64,000 nt of DNA from Sclerodactyla briareus. Taxonomy: Eukaryota; Echinodermata; Holothuroidea; Dendrochirotida; Sclerodactylidae. Location: NCBI GenBank assembly GCA_026419785.1, contig JAODTK010004477.1:62001-126000 (forward strand), read 5' to 3'. A program made the translations under genes and the position numbers. Below the pieces are notes generated by a model. It was not told the DNA's origin and ran no database searches. It saw only the letters and a program-made list of their open reading frames with translations. How positions within the stretch are numbered: the first letter of the stretch is position 1; every line of letters begins with the position of its first letter. Shown one piece after another: positions 35,126 through 46,154 of the stretch.

Positions 35126-37045
35126 GCCGCAGTGTATCAAACATAGAGTATAACCTATGCCATATTGTGTAGGGCCTATTGAAAGGCTGAGATCGTGAAT
35201 GACAAACATTGGGTAATACTCTGGAAATCTTACACCTAGCTTGAAGTAGAGCTAGCAAAATCGGAATATTTGAAGTATTTCTATTTTAGCCTCGATCATG
35301 TATGACTGCGATTACGCAGAACTTTGCATGAAGTAACGTTAGCCTAATCTTATACAGCAATATATTATTAGGGCCCATCTAGTGCATATGTTGATGTGCA
35401 CTGTACACATCTCGCCCATTAGAAAAATCATACACTAGAAAACTAGAAGGCAGCGATTAGAGTGTTTATGCAGCAAATTGGTGCGTGAGGTTGCTTTGGT
35501 ACCGAGTATGCGAATAGCTGTCGTTATAGTGCTAAGGCGGAACTGAGTCCTCTCATGTATACGGAGGCTTTCTACGTTAGGCATAGGATTCTGTGATCTT
35601 GCTGTGTAGTTTCACAATATTATAAGAATGGATACATTTTATGTGCCATTAATTAATAAGTAAAATGGGCTTCATGTGTGTGGTTTTGTTGGTGTAGTAC
35701 AAATCTCCATCGCAAAAACAAAATATGGGAATTTCCGCATATGACCAATTTCTCTGCGGGAATCATGAGAGGAGTGCGCGAATTCCGCAATACGCCGCAC
35801 CTTAGCGCGAAACACTGTGGTATGCAAAGCAGGCATGCAACAGGCTCCATGAAAAAAAGTAGGAGAAAAAGTAGGTCGGAAATTTTCGAAAAGTAGGATT
35901 TTGATCGGAAAAGTAGGAGCAAAGTAGTAGGAACTTCATTGATTCTCTGTTGAGAATTCACCAGCAGGATTCATCAACAGAGTCATGTCCCTGTACTGAC
36001 TAAGACATTACCAGCCAATATGAAGAAAAGATATCACACATTTATTTCCTGTTCTTCTCATTATTATCACATCAATAGATGATGTGAATCGTCACACATG
36101 AGGGACAGTAACCTGAAAACCATATCAATGTAAACGGGCATAGCTTGGGTTGAGTTTGTAGTGACATGCATGGAATATTTCCAGTGATATTCCTCTACCA
36201 GCCTCAGTTATCTAAAGAGATTGGACAATTACTGAAGGATCAGATATTTTATACCACTGAAGGCCGACTTGGAACTTAATGACAGAGACTACAACAAGGA
36301 TCTGAGTTACAGTGGCTAATAGCCAATGCTAAGAAGAGGATTGTAGGTACACTGAAGTGTCACTTTGGGAAAAAAATGAGGTGTAGTGAATGTCATACCT
36401 GTTCATTAGTCATGAACATTGTCAACACATGCTTACTTTCAAAGCAGTGACAAGAGGTCATCCATGGGAAGTGAAGAATCTCATCGGAATCTTGAATGAA
36501 TTTTGTTCATTTAGTCACCCCCATAACCTTTTATTTTGAGTTCCGCAGATTTAATCAAAGAGGTTTTTTCCCCATAACTCCTCATTCTGGGTTTTACCTA
36601 CAATTTATGCATCACATTCCCACATTTTCGAATTCTTTCGCCCAATTTTTGGAGAAAAAACCCTGTGATTAAGCATGTAGTAATGTCATACACTGTTCAT
36701 TCAGTATAGTCATGAATTGTCAACACAGTGCTTCCTTTCAAAACCAGGAAAAATCTAACAACTCTAGATTGATCATTAATGTACCCTTGAGCTAATATAA
36801 CACTACTGAACTAGGGAATGTTTGCTAGTAGCCGCTGCTGAGAAAGACCTGATTTTGATGACTCCCTATATTCAATACTATCAGTGTCACTTCTTAACTA
36901 TTTCAGTGGTAGAACCCAGAACCCAGCCACACCATAAAATACGCTACAAAGTTGTATGGTCCAATATGATGATGACATGCACTGGCTACAATCCAGTATG
37001 ATTTTCTACACGGGTAATCTCTTTAAACCTATTGGTTACATACCC
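35115..37045 (+). repeat. Duplicated segment A' (second copy)
   Basis: Direct copy of 31985-33925, immediately downstream of B. The order A-B-A' with a period of about 3.1 kb suggests a tandem duplication of an A+B unit that lost one B, or insertion of B between duplicates. Confidence 0.85.
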
Positions 37046-37128
37046 ATGCAGTACATCACAACACATGTACATTAAAACATAATCTGACTCATTTCCAGGC
37101 AGAAAATGAACAAGACAGAGAAGGTAGG

Positions 37129-37980
37129 TCACTTGGCAAACTTAACAAGAGCTGTTGAAAAGTATTTCATGACTTTCCTGCGTTTCTCTCCTAATTTCAT
37201 TTGCTCTTTCCTGACCATCTCAAGTTTCTCATGGCTCAGTTCCATTTTTTTGTTTGGTAACATCTTAGACCTTGGACACACAGTGATTTTTTCCCATGTC
37301 CTTGTCTAGTATGCTTTCTGTATCCGCTTTATTTTTTCTCCTCGCCAATAAAGTGCCTTCTCTGTCCAGAGTGATTTTTCCTTCTTCCCAGAGCTTCCCT
37401 TGTCCTTCTAGCTTCTCTCGTTGCGTCTTTTTTCCTCTTGTTTTTTTTGTACTACTGTTTTGCTGAGTTTCTTCTCCTCTTCTTTCTCTTCTGCCAATCT
37501 TGCCGCATACGCACTACGGGCAGACCTATGAGCCTTCACTCATTTCGGAGGTCAAGGTATCTCATGGGCACTTCCAGAACCATGGACCTGACTGCATCTT
37601 TGACCAATCTCAAAGAATTAATAGACTGGTCAGATAAAGAGTCCGTTCATTGGTCCTTGCCCAATTGGTTCTCACTGCCAAAGAGCCCCCTCAACTCTGC
37701 ATTAACCATGGCAAGACATAGTGAAGCCGTGCGCAGCTTAGGAAGTTCACAATACAGCTGGACCTCCCAATGACGTTTGTGTCTGATTCGACACCTGTCT
37801 CTAGTATGGTCAATCCGGGTGTACCCTTGTACTGGTTGTTCCTTGCCTCTTGTACCAATCCCTGGGGTTTCTGGGCCTGGTAGATTTTACATTCATCTGT
37901 CAAAGTACCATTTCCTCTGGGGTCACTCACTTGTGGCATCTTCCTTGCTGTACCGCTGGATTGCCTGGACTCCACTCTAG
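37129..37980 (-). pseudogene. hAT-like transposase C-terminal fragment
   Basis: On the minus strand, adjacent frames read LRTASLCLAMVNAELRGLFG..SDQSINSLRLVKDAVRSM..VPMRYLDL, then RSARSAYAARLAEEKEEEKK, then WEEGKITLDREGTLLARRKN..DTESILDKDMGKN, then LPNKKMELSHEKLEMVRKEQ..KYFSTALVKFAK with a stop at 37129-37131. The first part resembles the hAT dimerisation motif (LA-x-GNA-x-VERGFS-x-N followed by SL-x-S-x-RLVKDAV). The second is the basic coiled-coil tail common in invertebrate hAT-like proteins. At least three frame breaks occur. No terminal repeats were identified. The family assignment is from memory and moderate. Confidence 0.55.
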
Positions 37981-39452
37981 CTTCAATATTGGATTGTTTG
38001 AATGTGTGTTTTTACGTACATAGTGTTCCATTTTGAGCGTAAAATGTTGCATTTCTGCGCCCATGTGTATGGGTAATCGTATCTCGTGATCGGAACTAGA
38101 AGAGCAATTCACCGCTCCTGATACTGATTATTGCCACATAATCGGGCCGATTTCGATTCCGATATGAACACCAATTAAAGGGTTGAAAAGGGCAAAAAAT
38201 ATCATATGTATGGAGCAATTTCAGTCCAAATAGTGCAGCGTAGAACATAAAAATATAGGGTTTTTTACGCAACCACTACCCTAGGCCCCTAATGTATTGC
38301 AATTAATACATTGGATTCACAGCTGAAAAAAGGCCCGCCTGTATTGGGAAAGTGTTGGGGTCGAAAAGAACATCTCACCAGTTGTGAACTCGTAATTATT
38401 ATACGACGCACGAGTTTGAAACTTCGAAAGAACGCAGTATAATAACTCTTGAATATTGTAATTACCATATGAGTGGACAATACTCAGAAGAGATACTCAG
38501 AAGAGTTTCTTACAACCCGAACACTGTAAGAAAAACCTGCACAGTTTGTGTCACTTATCTTGGTAATTACCGTGATTTACCGAGTTAAATGGAAAGTAGC
38601 ATTTATAGGATCACGTAATAGCATGGTGCCTCATCAATTTGCGCACCTAGCACTCTGACTGCAATAAGTTTCCTTGTATGACTCCGATCATAATAATTAT
38701 ACACATTGGATCACCCTCCTCAGTCACGATCTTCAAATAAACACAGAAAACGGGCCCTATCCGGTGGGAAAGTCGAAAATAGTGAAGAATAACAAAATCA
38801 GTGTTTTATCGCAAAACCCTCTCAATTTGCGATTTGGAAACTGAGTCGGAACTGCCACTAAAATCCAGCTTTTTCTCAGGAAGTAATAAACAGGCACAAG
38901 AAGGAGACTCAACTTCTACTGAGAAATTGCGATTTGACTAAAGAAGAACGATGGAAACAGTCACGAAGACTGAAAAAAGGTTGCCGATTTTCGGAGTTAG
39001 CTTTACAAGCTTAGGCTACGAATTTAGTGTGGGTAGGTATAGGACAGGTGCGCAAATTGAGGGTAGTTGACGATAATTGGTTATCGTACAATTACAAACT
39101 CACGCCAAAGTTCATTAGTCGCTTAACTAGACAAAGTATCAACGATTTTCAACCGAACGGATCGCCGCTCTAAATTCCTTTCCCTCCAAGAGTTTTTCGG
39201 GGACGTTCTCTTGGTCTCTTCATTTGAAACAGATTCACAACCATTTCAGTAGGGTTGCTCTGCTCGATTACCGAATGGTCTGTGTAATTCCGACCAATCG
39301 GAAACCGAAGTATAATAGCTCCATGGAACCAACCAGCTACTACGCAGGGTTCATTTTTTCCCAATCCAATAGGCGAAATTTTGCGAAATCAGAGAGAAAA
39401 GGCCAAAATAAGCCAACGGGCATTTTAAACCATTTTACACCATCCAAGCCAA
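37981..39452. other. No gene recognised
   Basis: AT-rich, with short scattered frames on both strands and no repeat shared with the rest of the window that I could see, apart from the phrase CCATGGAACCAACC (39321), also at 50093. Confidence 0.35.
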
Positions 39453-39506
39453 CGCATACCATGTGCACACATGAGCACATGGTATGCGGGGGGGGGGGGG
39501 GGGGGG
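39453..39506. repeat. Perfect 14-bp hairpin abutting a G19 run
   Basis: CGCATACCATGTGC (39453-39466), an 8-base loop, then GCACATGGTATGCG (39475-39488). The last G begins a run of about 19 G's (39488-39506). Downstream, CACTGGTGGGC (39552) resembles CAGTGGC-type transposon ends in reverse. The run length is uncertain if the consensus is noisy. Confidence 0.8.
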
Positions 39507-40074
39507 AAGTGACCACCATGAAGGGGGGTGCCCCTACACTACACACTATGCCACTGGTGGGCGTGATCGGCCGTCGTAATTGATGCGATGGAAAAGCAAC
39601 TGGCAGAGGCCACGGGCACAGCGTTTGGGCGACGTCACGAAAATTCGTCTCAGTGGCAATTTAAATATAAAATCGTATAAACACAAATGGAACAATCATA
39701 ATATTGTCGTGATATGTGGCACCGGTCATTTCTACACACATATTTGGCGATTATTTTAATAGGCCACCGATACGTATTTATAGGGCTTACTGCGTTAGAA
39801 AATCATCATATTTTACCCAGATTTTAGCCAGTTTATTAGGGTCTCTGAAATAGGCAAAAAAAAAAGCAAAATCACATTTGGCCTGCAGTTCAAATAAGTT
39901 CATAATCCAAACGCCTAAAGAAGGCCAAATTTCGCGTTTTGGCCTGCAGCAAGCAAACTGGCAACCCTGCTACGACGATTCAGTGCAGTGCAGTGGAAGT
40001 TGGCCCGCGCGCCAAATACAGGCATCGATATACGGAAGCCGACAGGTACGGTGTGGTTATGTACGGAGACCATG
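39507..40074. other. No gene recognised
   Basis: AT-rich spacer up to the ATATCCCC hairpin of the inverted family-H copy. It contains the repeated phrase TTTGGCCTGCAG (39878, 39939). Confidence 0.35.
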
Positions 40075-40167
40075 GTAATTATATCCCCACTCGGGGATAT
40101 ATTTATTACTTACTCTACTTACGACTTATGGAATTTATGGGATTGAGAAAAATTTCCCTATTGTGTC

Positions 40168-40650
40168 TAACCAAAGTTTTGATGCAAACTAAACATCACG
40201 TCGATAGCGCTTCTTGAATTGGCTGATCTAGTGGCTTCAACTGCACAATTCGGTAATGCATCCAAGTGGTTGATGACTCTGGCTGAAAAAGTTCTTCCTG
40301 ATCTGAATTCCTTTTGTAAGTCGGGGTTAAACAGTTTCAAGTTATTCTCTGGGACGCTCTGATGGCACCTTCAGACAGCATAGTGAAAGAAGGTCTCGGT
40401 GTTAAATTATAAAAATCCTTCAGAATTTAAGGTCTCTATTAAGTCTCCTCGGTTCCAACGTTTCTCCAGACCCTGAAGTTGTAGTGCTGATAAACGTTCC
40501 TCATAACTTAGATGACCGCAGAAAAAACCCTGGTAGAACTTTTGTATCTTTTCAAGGAGCTTTTCCAGAAACTCAATGTCCTTTTTCAAGTAAGGCCTCC
40601 AAACTTAAATACAGTACTCTAAAATGTGACGGATAAAAAGCGTTAAACAA
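40168..40650 (-). mobile_element. CR1/L2-like LINE, 3' end of reverse-transcriptase ORF
   Basis: The minus strand reads LEYCI-stop-VWRPYLKKDIEFLEKLLEKI, then SYEERLSALQLQGLEKRWNR and GDLIE, then after frame breaks FNPDLQKEFRSGRTFSARVI..NHLDALPNCAVEA. These are the canonical thumb-region signatures of CR1/L2-group LINEs: LEYC-x-QVW-PYLKKDI-LLEK, SYEERL-x-L-x-L-x-LE-x-RR-x-RGDLIE, and FS-x-RV-x-N-x-WN-x-LP. It is truncated at its 5' side and carries at least one stop (a TAA in the LEYCIQVW motif) plus frameshifts. It lies close to the end hairpin of the inverted family-H copy. Confidence 0.82.
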
Positions 40651-40855
40651 AGGGCAGGCTTTCTTTTTTTTTTCAATTTTTCCAGATACTAAATGTTCGC
40701 TGATGACTCCAAGCGAAATGTGCTTTCTTTCTTCTCTGGCTTCTGTGGGTTTGGCTATTCGTCCGTCTCCGCCGCCGGCCGCGTCCGCGTCCGCCGGTTG
40801 TCTGTTAGCGCAAAGAACCTCAACCACTTTGTTCCGTTTGAGCCGAAACTTGGCA

Positions 40856-42140
40856 CACATGAAATTGTAACTCTCCATGTGATACATCCACTCCTAGGAG
40901 CATTTTGCATTTGATGAACATGCCCAGTGCTATTGCCAAAAAGTACTAAAATCAGTTTCTGACCCATACGTGACCTTTCAGACCTTCAATGACATGGCGG
41001 TTTTTATCAAAATTGTTACTCTCAATGTGATTCATCCACGCCTAGAAGATATCGCATTCAATGAACACGCCCAATGTTATTGCGAAAAAGCTATTAAATT
41101 AAACTTTGACCCCTTGTAATTACCAAAGTATGCGTCCGATCGAGGCGGGAGTGGGAGTTGGTTTCCTCCATGAAGCACACAGTGGTCTATCACACATCTC
41201 CAAAAAAACCATTTTCTATTTGTCTTGCCCTAACTCCTTAAATAAGCACATTATTCAAGACGCAACCTTTAACCACATGACCACCCGACAGAGCGTCAAA
41301 TGCGGTCAGAGGTCACACACATGAGGTCAACAATTATATAACCATGGTTGAACCTTCCCGCTTCACAGATATTCAATTCTCCGAGTATGGCCAGAAAAAG
41401 GTTTTGACCCTAAGGGACCTGAATGACTTAATGACATGCAGTTGTATGAAAATTGTAACTCTCCATGTGATACATCCACTCCTAGGAGCATTTTGCATTC
41501 TGATGAACATGCCCAGTGCTATTGCCAAAAAGTACTAAAATCAGTTTCTGACCCATACGTGACCTTTCAGACCTTCAATGACATGGCGGTTTTTATCAAA
41601 ATTGTACCTCTCCAGTGATGATCCAATCCTAGAAACATATTGCATTCCAAAGATCACGCCCAATGTTATTGCGAAAAAGCTATTAAATTAAACTTTGACC
41701 CCTTGTAATTACCAAAGTATGCGTCCGATCGAGCGGGAGTTGGGTTTCCTCCATGAAGCACACAAAGGTCTATCACATACCACATAACCAGTTTCTATTT
41801 TCTTTGCCCGTAACCTTAAATAAGCACATTGATTCAAGACGCAACCTTTAACCACATGACCACCCGACAGAGCGTCAAATGCGGTCAGAGGTCACACCAT
41901 GCAGGTCAACAATTATAATCACAATGGTGAAACCTTCCAGCCTTCACAGAATTCAATTCTCCCAGATTATGGCAGAAACCAGTTTTGACCCTAAGTGACT
42001 TCGAATTACCTTTAATGATGGCAGTTGTATGAAAATTGTAACTCTCCATGTGATACATCCACTCCTAGGAGCATTTTGCATTCTGATGAACATGCCCAGT
42101 GCTATTGCCAAAAAGTACTAAAATCAGTTTTGACCCCTGA
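40856..42140 (+). repeat. 0.58-kb tandem array, second site, partly identical units
   Basis: Homologous to the 4885-7600 array. Unit markers TTGCCC(G)TAAC..TTAAATAAGCACATT occur at about 41228 and 41806 (period about 580). The stretches 40862-41008 and 41450-41606 are almost identical, as is the shared part at 42020-42130, whereas flanking parts of the same units carry many indels. Confidence 0.85.
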
Positions 42141-42149
42141 AATGAAAAT

Positions 42150-42620
42150 CTCAGATGAGTTCGAAAGTGGATGTCGCCGCACTGCAGGGTCAAGCAATTT
42201 GCATAATTTGCGCAATTTCAAAAGTTGGTCGGATTTCACGAAAACTTGGTAGGTGGGGACTATAATTGGTCCCGAAAGAATTGAAGGTTATTTCAAGGTC
42301 ACCAGGGGTAAAATTACGTGATTATCAAAAGTTTGTCAGAATTTAACGAAACTTGGTAGGTGGGGACTATGTTTGGTCCCGAAAAAAGTGGAGGACATTC
42401 GGGTCATCAGAGGTCAAAGTCACGCTAAGTCGCATAATTCGCACATTTTTTTTTTAAGTGGTTGATTTCCCCCGAACCTGGGTAGGTGGGGACTATAATT
42501 GGTCCCGAAAGAATTGAAGGTTATTTCAAGGTCACCAGGGGTAAAATTACGTGATTATCAAAAGTTTGTGTCAGATTTAAACGACAAACTTGGAGGTGGA
42601 CATTTAAAGGGCTTTGAGAC
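42150..42620 (-). repeat. About 115-base tandem repeats in alternating pattern
   Basis: The phrase TAGGTGGGGACTATAATTGG and the roughly 80 bases after it occur at 42249 and 42482 with no difference that I can see. A diverged version (GGTGGGGACTATGTTTGGTC) lies between at 42357. The pattern X-Y-X with a 234-base super-period suggests local higher-order duplication. The same type of repeat, diverged, occurs at 63610-63900. Confidence 0.75.
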
Positions 42621-42765
42621 TACATCGCGGTGAAAATTGCACTATATAAAAGCTAGTCATTATCATTATTATTCAATAATGCCATCCAAATGGCAACGAT
42701 ATAAACCATCTTCACAAAATGATCGCGAGGTGGGATATACACGTGGCGGTTTACCCGCCAGCATT

Positions 42766-44209
42766 GGTTCTAGTTTTCTGGCCCTCCTGTCGCGACACCA
42801 CCTTCTGCTGAGATATTATGCCGCACTCCAAATGCATCCGCCAAGAAACTCTCCCCACCCCCGAGCTACTCTTGCTTGATGGACAGTCTAAATGATCCCT
42901 CAAATTCCGGCCCTGATTGGATAGATCAACAATTTGACAGTTTTATCAGCATAGTGGAGGAGGAGGGGGGGGGGGTCGGTCCTTGGGGAAATTGAGCAAA
43001 GACAGTCATGTAACAGGGCAGGAATATCTGTCGGTCAATAAACGTTGGTTTCAGCCTTAGGACCCTGGGAGCGTCGGATTCTACATGCTCTTTAGTGCAA
43101 TCTGAAGTTCATTTGGGAAACTTCCATTCGTGATTTTGTGTTGACGAGTTCTAGAAAAAATTATAAAAGACGATTCATGTAAATTATGCACCATAAAACG
43201 GACGTCTGGAAATATAATAGGCCTGGGTTAAGTCATGTCGTCCCGATGATTGGTGCGGAACTTCTTGTGTTGCCCATACACATAACAAGACCCCGATGTG
43301 AGCGCAGCGCACTCATGATACGCGTCAGCGTGAAGTCATTGCACCCCTGTCTGGAATCTCTGGACAGCCCAAAAATGACGACTTCGGATGAATAACTCCA
43401 GCCTTTTGCAGGTAGGTAGTCTCTTGCCGGTTACTTCTGAAACCAGGGAGTAGCGAAGGGTGGATATGGGGAGGGTTGTTAGAGATTATTGTTCTGACGA
43501 CGGATCTGGTAAGTGGGACTGTAAGGAGGGGAGGTCTGTTTGCGAAAATTTTGCATGTGAAACGTCCTCAGATGCAATTCGGTGCAATTATTTCAGTGAA
43601 ATGGCGTTCATAATTATCGACCAGTACCCGTCACCACGCTCGCAGGACATTTCAATTTGGAGCGCAGAAAATTTTGCCCGGAGCCTGATGCTTAATGCAC
43701 GGTTTTTTTTTTTTTTTTGTTTCACTGCAGCTAGTGAGTATGAGCATACATCAAATACACATTGCGCGCGAAAGCGCGCAAAAATTTGACAATTTATGGG
43801 GCAATTGATAAATTTTCGGCAATTATGTACAATGCAGACAATCTTTCCATTTTGCATTGGGATAGCTCACCAGATTTAACTTATTCTGTGCCCAAAGTTA
43901 GTCGTTCTGCCCGAATTTTCGATCATAGAAAACTGGGGGGGGGGGCAAAGTGCTTAAAAAAAATGTATGCTGCGGGAATATAGGGCGATTAGGACCAGAC
44001 ACGAAAAATGTCAAACTTATGAAAAATAAATTCAAACGCTTAACGCCTTTTTTCCCGTCTGGCGAATTGCCGACAGACTCGGTCACTCGTCCAATTACAC
44101 CGACAGCGACGGGCTGTCACATTTTTTAATTCTTGCCGACGTGCCAATCTCTTGCCGACCGCTGAATGGGTCAATTAAGATGAAGCTCCAAGTCGAAATA
44201 TCCGTGATA
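42766..44209. other. No gene; one repeat shared with 47.3 kb
   Basis: 43040-43160 (GACCCTGGGAGCGTCGGATT..ATGCTCT..AGTGCAATCTGA..TCATTTGGGA) matches 47318-47410. T-run at about 43701-43719; G-run at 43937-43945. No exon recognised. Confidence 0.45.
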
Positions 44210-44410
44210 AAGTCGTGCCTTTCTGTTTTCTTTCTTTTCCACTTTCCAATCCCTGTTTTCTCCTTCACCTTCTTTACTTCACGTTGCTTCCCGTCCTCTA
44301 TTTCTTCTCTTTTTTTCTCCTCTCCTGTTCCTTTCCTTTCTTTTCCTCCTCTCCTCTTTTCCTCCTCTCCTCTTTTCCTCTTCTTTCCTTCCTCTTTCTC
44401 CTTTTCGCCG
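44210..44410. repeat. Pyrimidine-rich (CTTTC/CCTCT) tract
   Basis: About 200 bases are nearly all C and T on the plus strand. Open frames on both strands here (Phe/Ser-rich one way, Lys/Glu-rich the other) are composition artefacts. Mirror-repeat character could allow triplex DNA. Confidence 0.85.
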
Positions 44411-44662
44411 ACAGACCGAAAATTTGACGAAGGCGACGAAATTATTGGGGGTGTGACACCCCACACCCCCGCTCGCTAACGGGCCATGTCTGGAAACCTT
44501 TTTACATGGTGCAAATAATAACAAATGAACATTTTATGCGTATAAACCAAAACCAATGCACAACTGTCTAATAAAAGTTAAATTTCATATTGATTATGTG
44601 AGCTGCTGACCATGGTTGGTCTCTAGTTGCCTTATTCTTTTGTTTGCCCATTATTTCTGCAG
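44411..44662. other. Short spacer before candidate exons
   Basis: Contains GGGTGTGACACCCCACACCCCC (44449-44470), which is partly self-complementary. No gene. Confidence 0.35.
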
Positions 44663-44809
44663 TCCTCTCTCTCCTGGTGGCCACCCCGCGTAGGGCAAAT
44701 GCAACACATCCACATCACACTATCACCAACAATGGAACAGCAACATTCAAAACATCAAGTGAATCCAGCACTGAATCAAAATCAGGAAAAATGTCAACTG
44801 CTTCAACAG
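44663..44809 (+). CDS. Candidate host exon, Thr/Ser-rich (exon 1 of 3)
   Basis: It is bounded by a strong acceptor (GCCCATTATTTCTGCAG) and the donor ACAG-GTGAAC. The open phase-1 frame reads VLSLLVATPRRANATHPHHT, then ITNNGTATFKTSSESSTESK..SGKMSTASTG. An ATG 16 bases upstream of the exon start would instead give MPIISAVLSLLVATPRRANA, a possible signal peptide with the cut after ANA, so this might be a first exon. The Thr/Ser-rich stretch with NGT looks like a glycosylated linker. The end phase (one base) fits the start of the exon at 45474. No domain recognised. Evidence is splice sites and phase only. Confidence 0.35.
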
Positions 44810-45473
44810 GTGAACCATCTTTCCTTCTTGCTCTTCATAGATAACAGGGATAAATAATTAGGAAGTACAAAGATGATGCATGCATACATTGAACTCCAGG
44901 GTAGATTGTGCACGGAAAGGGTTCCAGTAATCTTGCATCGGCTTGGCTAGGGACTGGCTTGGCCATGATGGAGGTGGGCAGTATAGGGATAGAGGCCCAG
45001 CCTGCAAGTTTATGTGGTCTATATTGATGTTTATCAATGAGCTATGATTTAACATTCTCAGCGAAAGATCACTTATTGGAACAAGGTGTGGAACTTGAGC
45101 AGACTGTTCCATGACGTGGGAAAATAAATAGATTTTATATCTGTCAAAAAAGGGGCACTATACTCATACCATACATTTGGCATGACTGAACAGACATCTC
45201 TCACCTTATGTCAAACCTATCCCATTACCAACCTGGACTAGTTGGTAATGTGCTCAATTTGGCCACCCAATCCGTGGTATAGCGCACTATAAGAGCTATC
45301 ATGTCTTCCATTATATTGCATACTCAAGTTTTCGTGAAACAATAAAACGGATGAAAGTAATGTTTATCCCTGAGATTTGGTTTTATGGTGCTGCTCCCTC
45401 ATAAATGGAATTCTGTTAAGTTCATGCTAAAAAAAAGGTTTCTTCTCTCCCCTTCCGCTTTCTACCACTATAG
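44810..45473 (+). other. Candidate intron with perfect hairpin
   Basis: It holds CATTACCAAC-CTGGACTA-GTTGGTAATG (45223-45250), a perfect 10-base stem with an 8-base loop. No other feature. Confidence 0.35.
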
Positions 45474-45538
45474 AATATGTGACAGAATTGGGAACAGATT
45501 GCCCACAGGCATGTCTAGTTCGACTCCAGAGCCCCAAG
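45474..45538 (+). CDS. Candidate host exon, small (exon 2 of 3)
   Basis: It has a very good acceptor (a long CT tract TTTCTTCTCTCCCCTTCCGC ending in ..ACTATAG) and a consensus donor (CCAAG-GTAAGC). Joined in phase to 44809 it reads EYVTELGTDCPQACLVRLQS and PK, with no stop over 65 bases, ending in phase 0. Function unknown. The frame agreement with the preceding candidate exon is the main support. Confidence 0.35.
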
Positions 45539-45599
45539 GTAAGCTGTTAGACATGTGGAGAGATTAGTTGTGTCATATCAACAAGTTGACTCTTGATAA

Positions 45600-46030
45600 C
45601 CTTTTTTTTTTTTTTTTTTTAAAAAAAACTCACCTAAACAGAGTCCATGAAGAGGACTTGGTGATCACTTGTGGCACGCGTACATATTGTGTATGTCAGA
45701 ACTTTATCGTTAGCAAGATTTGTCTGAAACGGTAAGACCGAAATTTTGTATGTAGCTATCGGATTCGAGGAACACGATCTGGTTACATTTTGGGCATGAA
45801 AGTCACTTATCAAGTAAGGTAATTACCCTATTTTATGTAATTGTATTGTTTAGGCTTGCTAGCAAGATTACGGATGAGCCTAAGTCGTTATCAACCCCGT
45901 ATACAGAAAAAACACACTTGGTAGCCAAAGATTACCAAAAGATGGAAATTGACGCTGAATACAAATTATATGGTCGCCAGCAAGTTTGAAGTACATGAAC
46001 TTGGAAGTTCAGGTCAATTTTAGCATTTGT
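45600..46030 (-). repeat. Family R repeat, degraded inverted 3' part
   Basis: After a T20/A8 run (45602-45629) comes ACTCACC..AAGAGGACTTGGTGATCACTT, a degraded form of the family-R terminal hairpin. Then come GGTAAGACCGAAATTTTGTA, AAGTCACTTATCAAGTAAGG, ATTGTTTAGGCTTGCTAGCA and AGATTACGGATGAGCC, the reverse of the subterminal block at 20180-20300. It lies in the second candidate intron. Confidence 0.6.
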
Positions 46031-46138
46031 TGTTAACTTGTATGGGCAAAGACAATGTTGTAAACTTATAACTTGCATTTAAAAAAGTATAAAATATAAA
46101 AGTTAATCTCATGTCCTCATTCCTTGTTTTGTTTACAG

Positions 46139-46153
46139 TTGCCTGTCTCATGA
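46139..46153 (+). CDS. Candidate terminal exon, LPVS-stop (exon 3 of 3)
   Basis: The acceptor TTCCTTGTTTTGTTTACAG is strong. In phase 0 from the previous candidate exon it reads Leu-Pro-Val-Ser-stop. Such a short coding end is easily chance. If real, the 3' untranslated region would run into the minus-strand hAT relic. Confidence 0.2.
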   Translation: MPVS

Positions 46154-46154
46154 A

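Larger units (their letters stand above)
40075..42765 (-). repeat. Family H repeat, inverted copy with LINE insertion
   Basis: The family end hairpin TATCCCC-ACTC-GGGGATATA is at 40082-40103. The GC-rich segment CGTCCGTCTCCGCCGCCGGC, with TTTGTTCCGTTTGAGCCGAA beyond it, is at about 40757-40850. The opening hairpin, here GGCGGTTTACCCGCC, is at 42744-42758 next to GGTGGGATATACACG. All three are reversed relative to 1020-1735 and 53783-57413. The LINE at 40168-40650 separates the end hairpin from the GC-rich segment. The TGACC array at 40856-42140 lies within, but in the same orientation as the arrays elsewhere, so at least one inversion or insertion has occurred. Confidence 0.55.

Noticed and set aside
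42640-42660. TATATAAAAG as a promoter
   Set aside because: Good TATA-like word, but it lies inside a repeat with no supported transcript unit downstream.
44095-44479. Long open frames on both strands, Lys/Glu-rich one way and Phe/Ser-rich the other
   Set aside because: Direct result of a pyrimidine-rich tract; no sign of a real protein.
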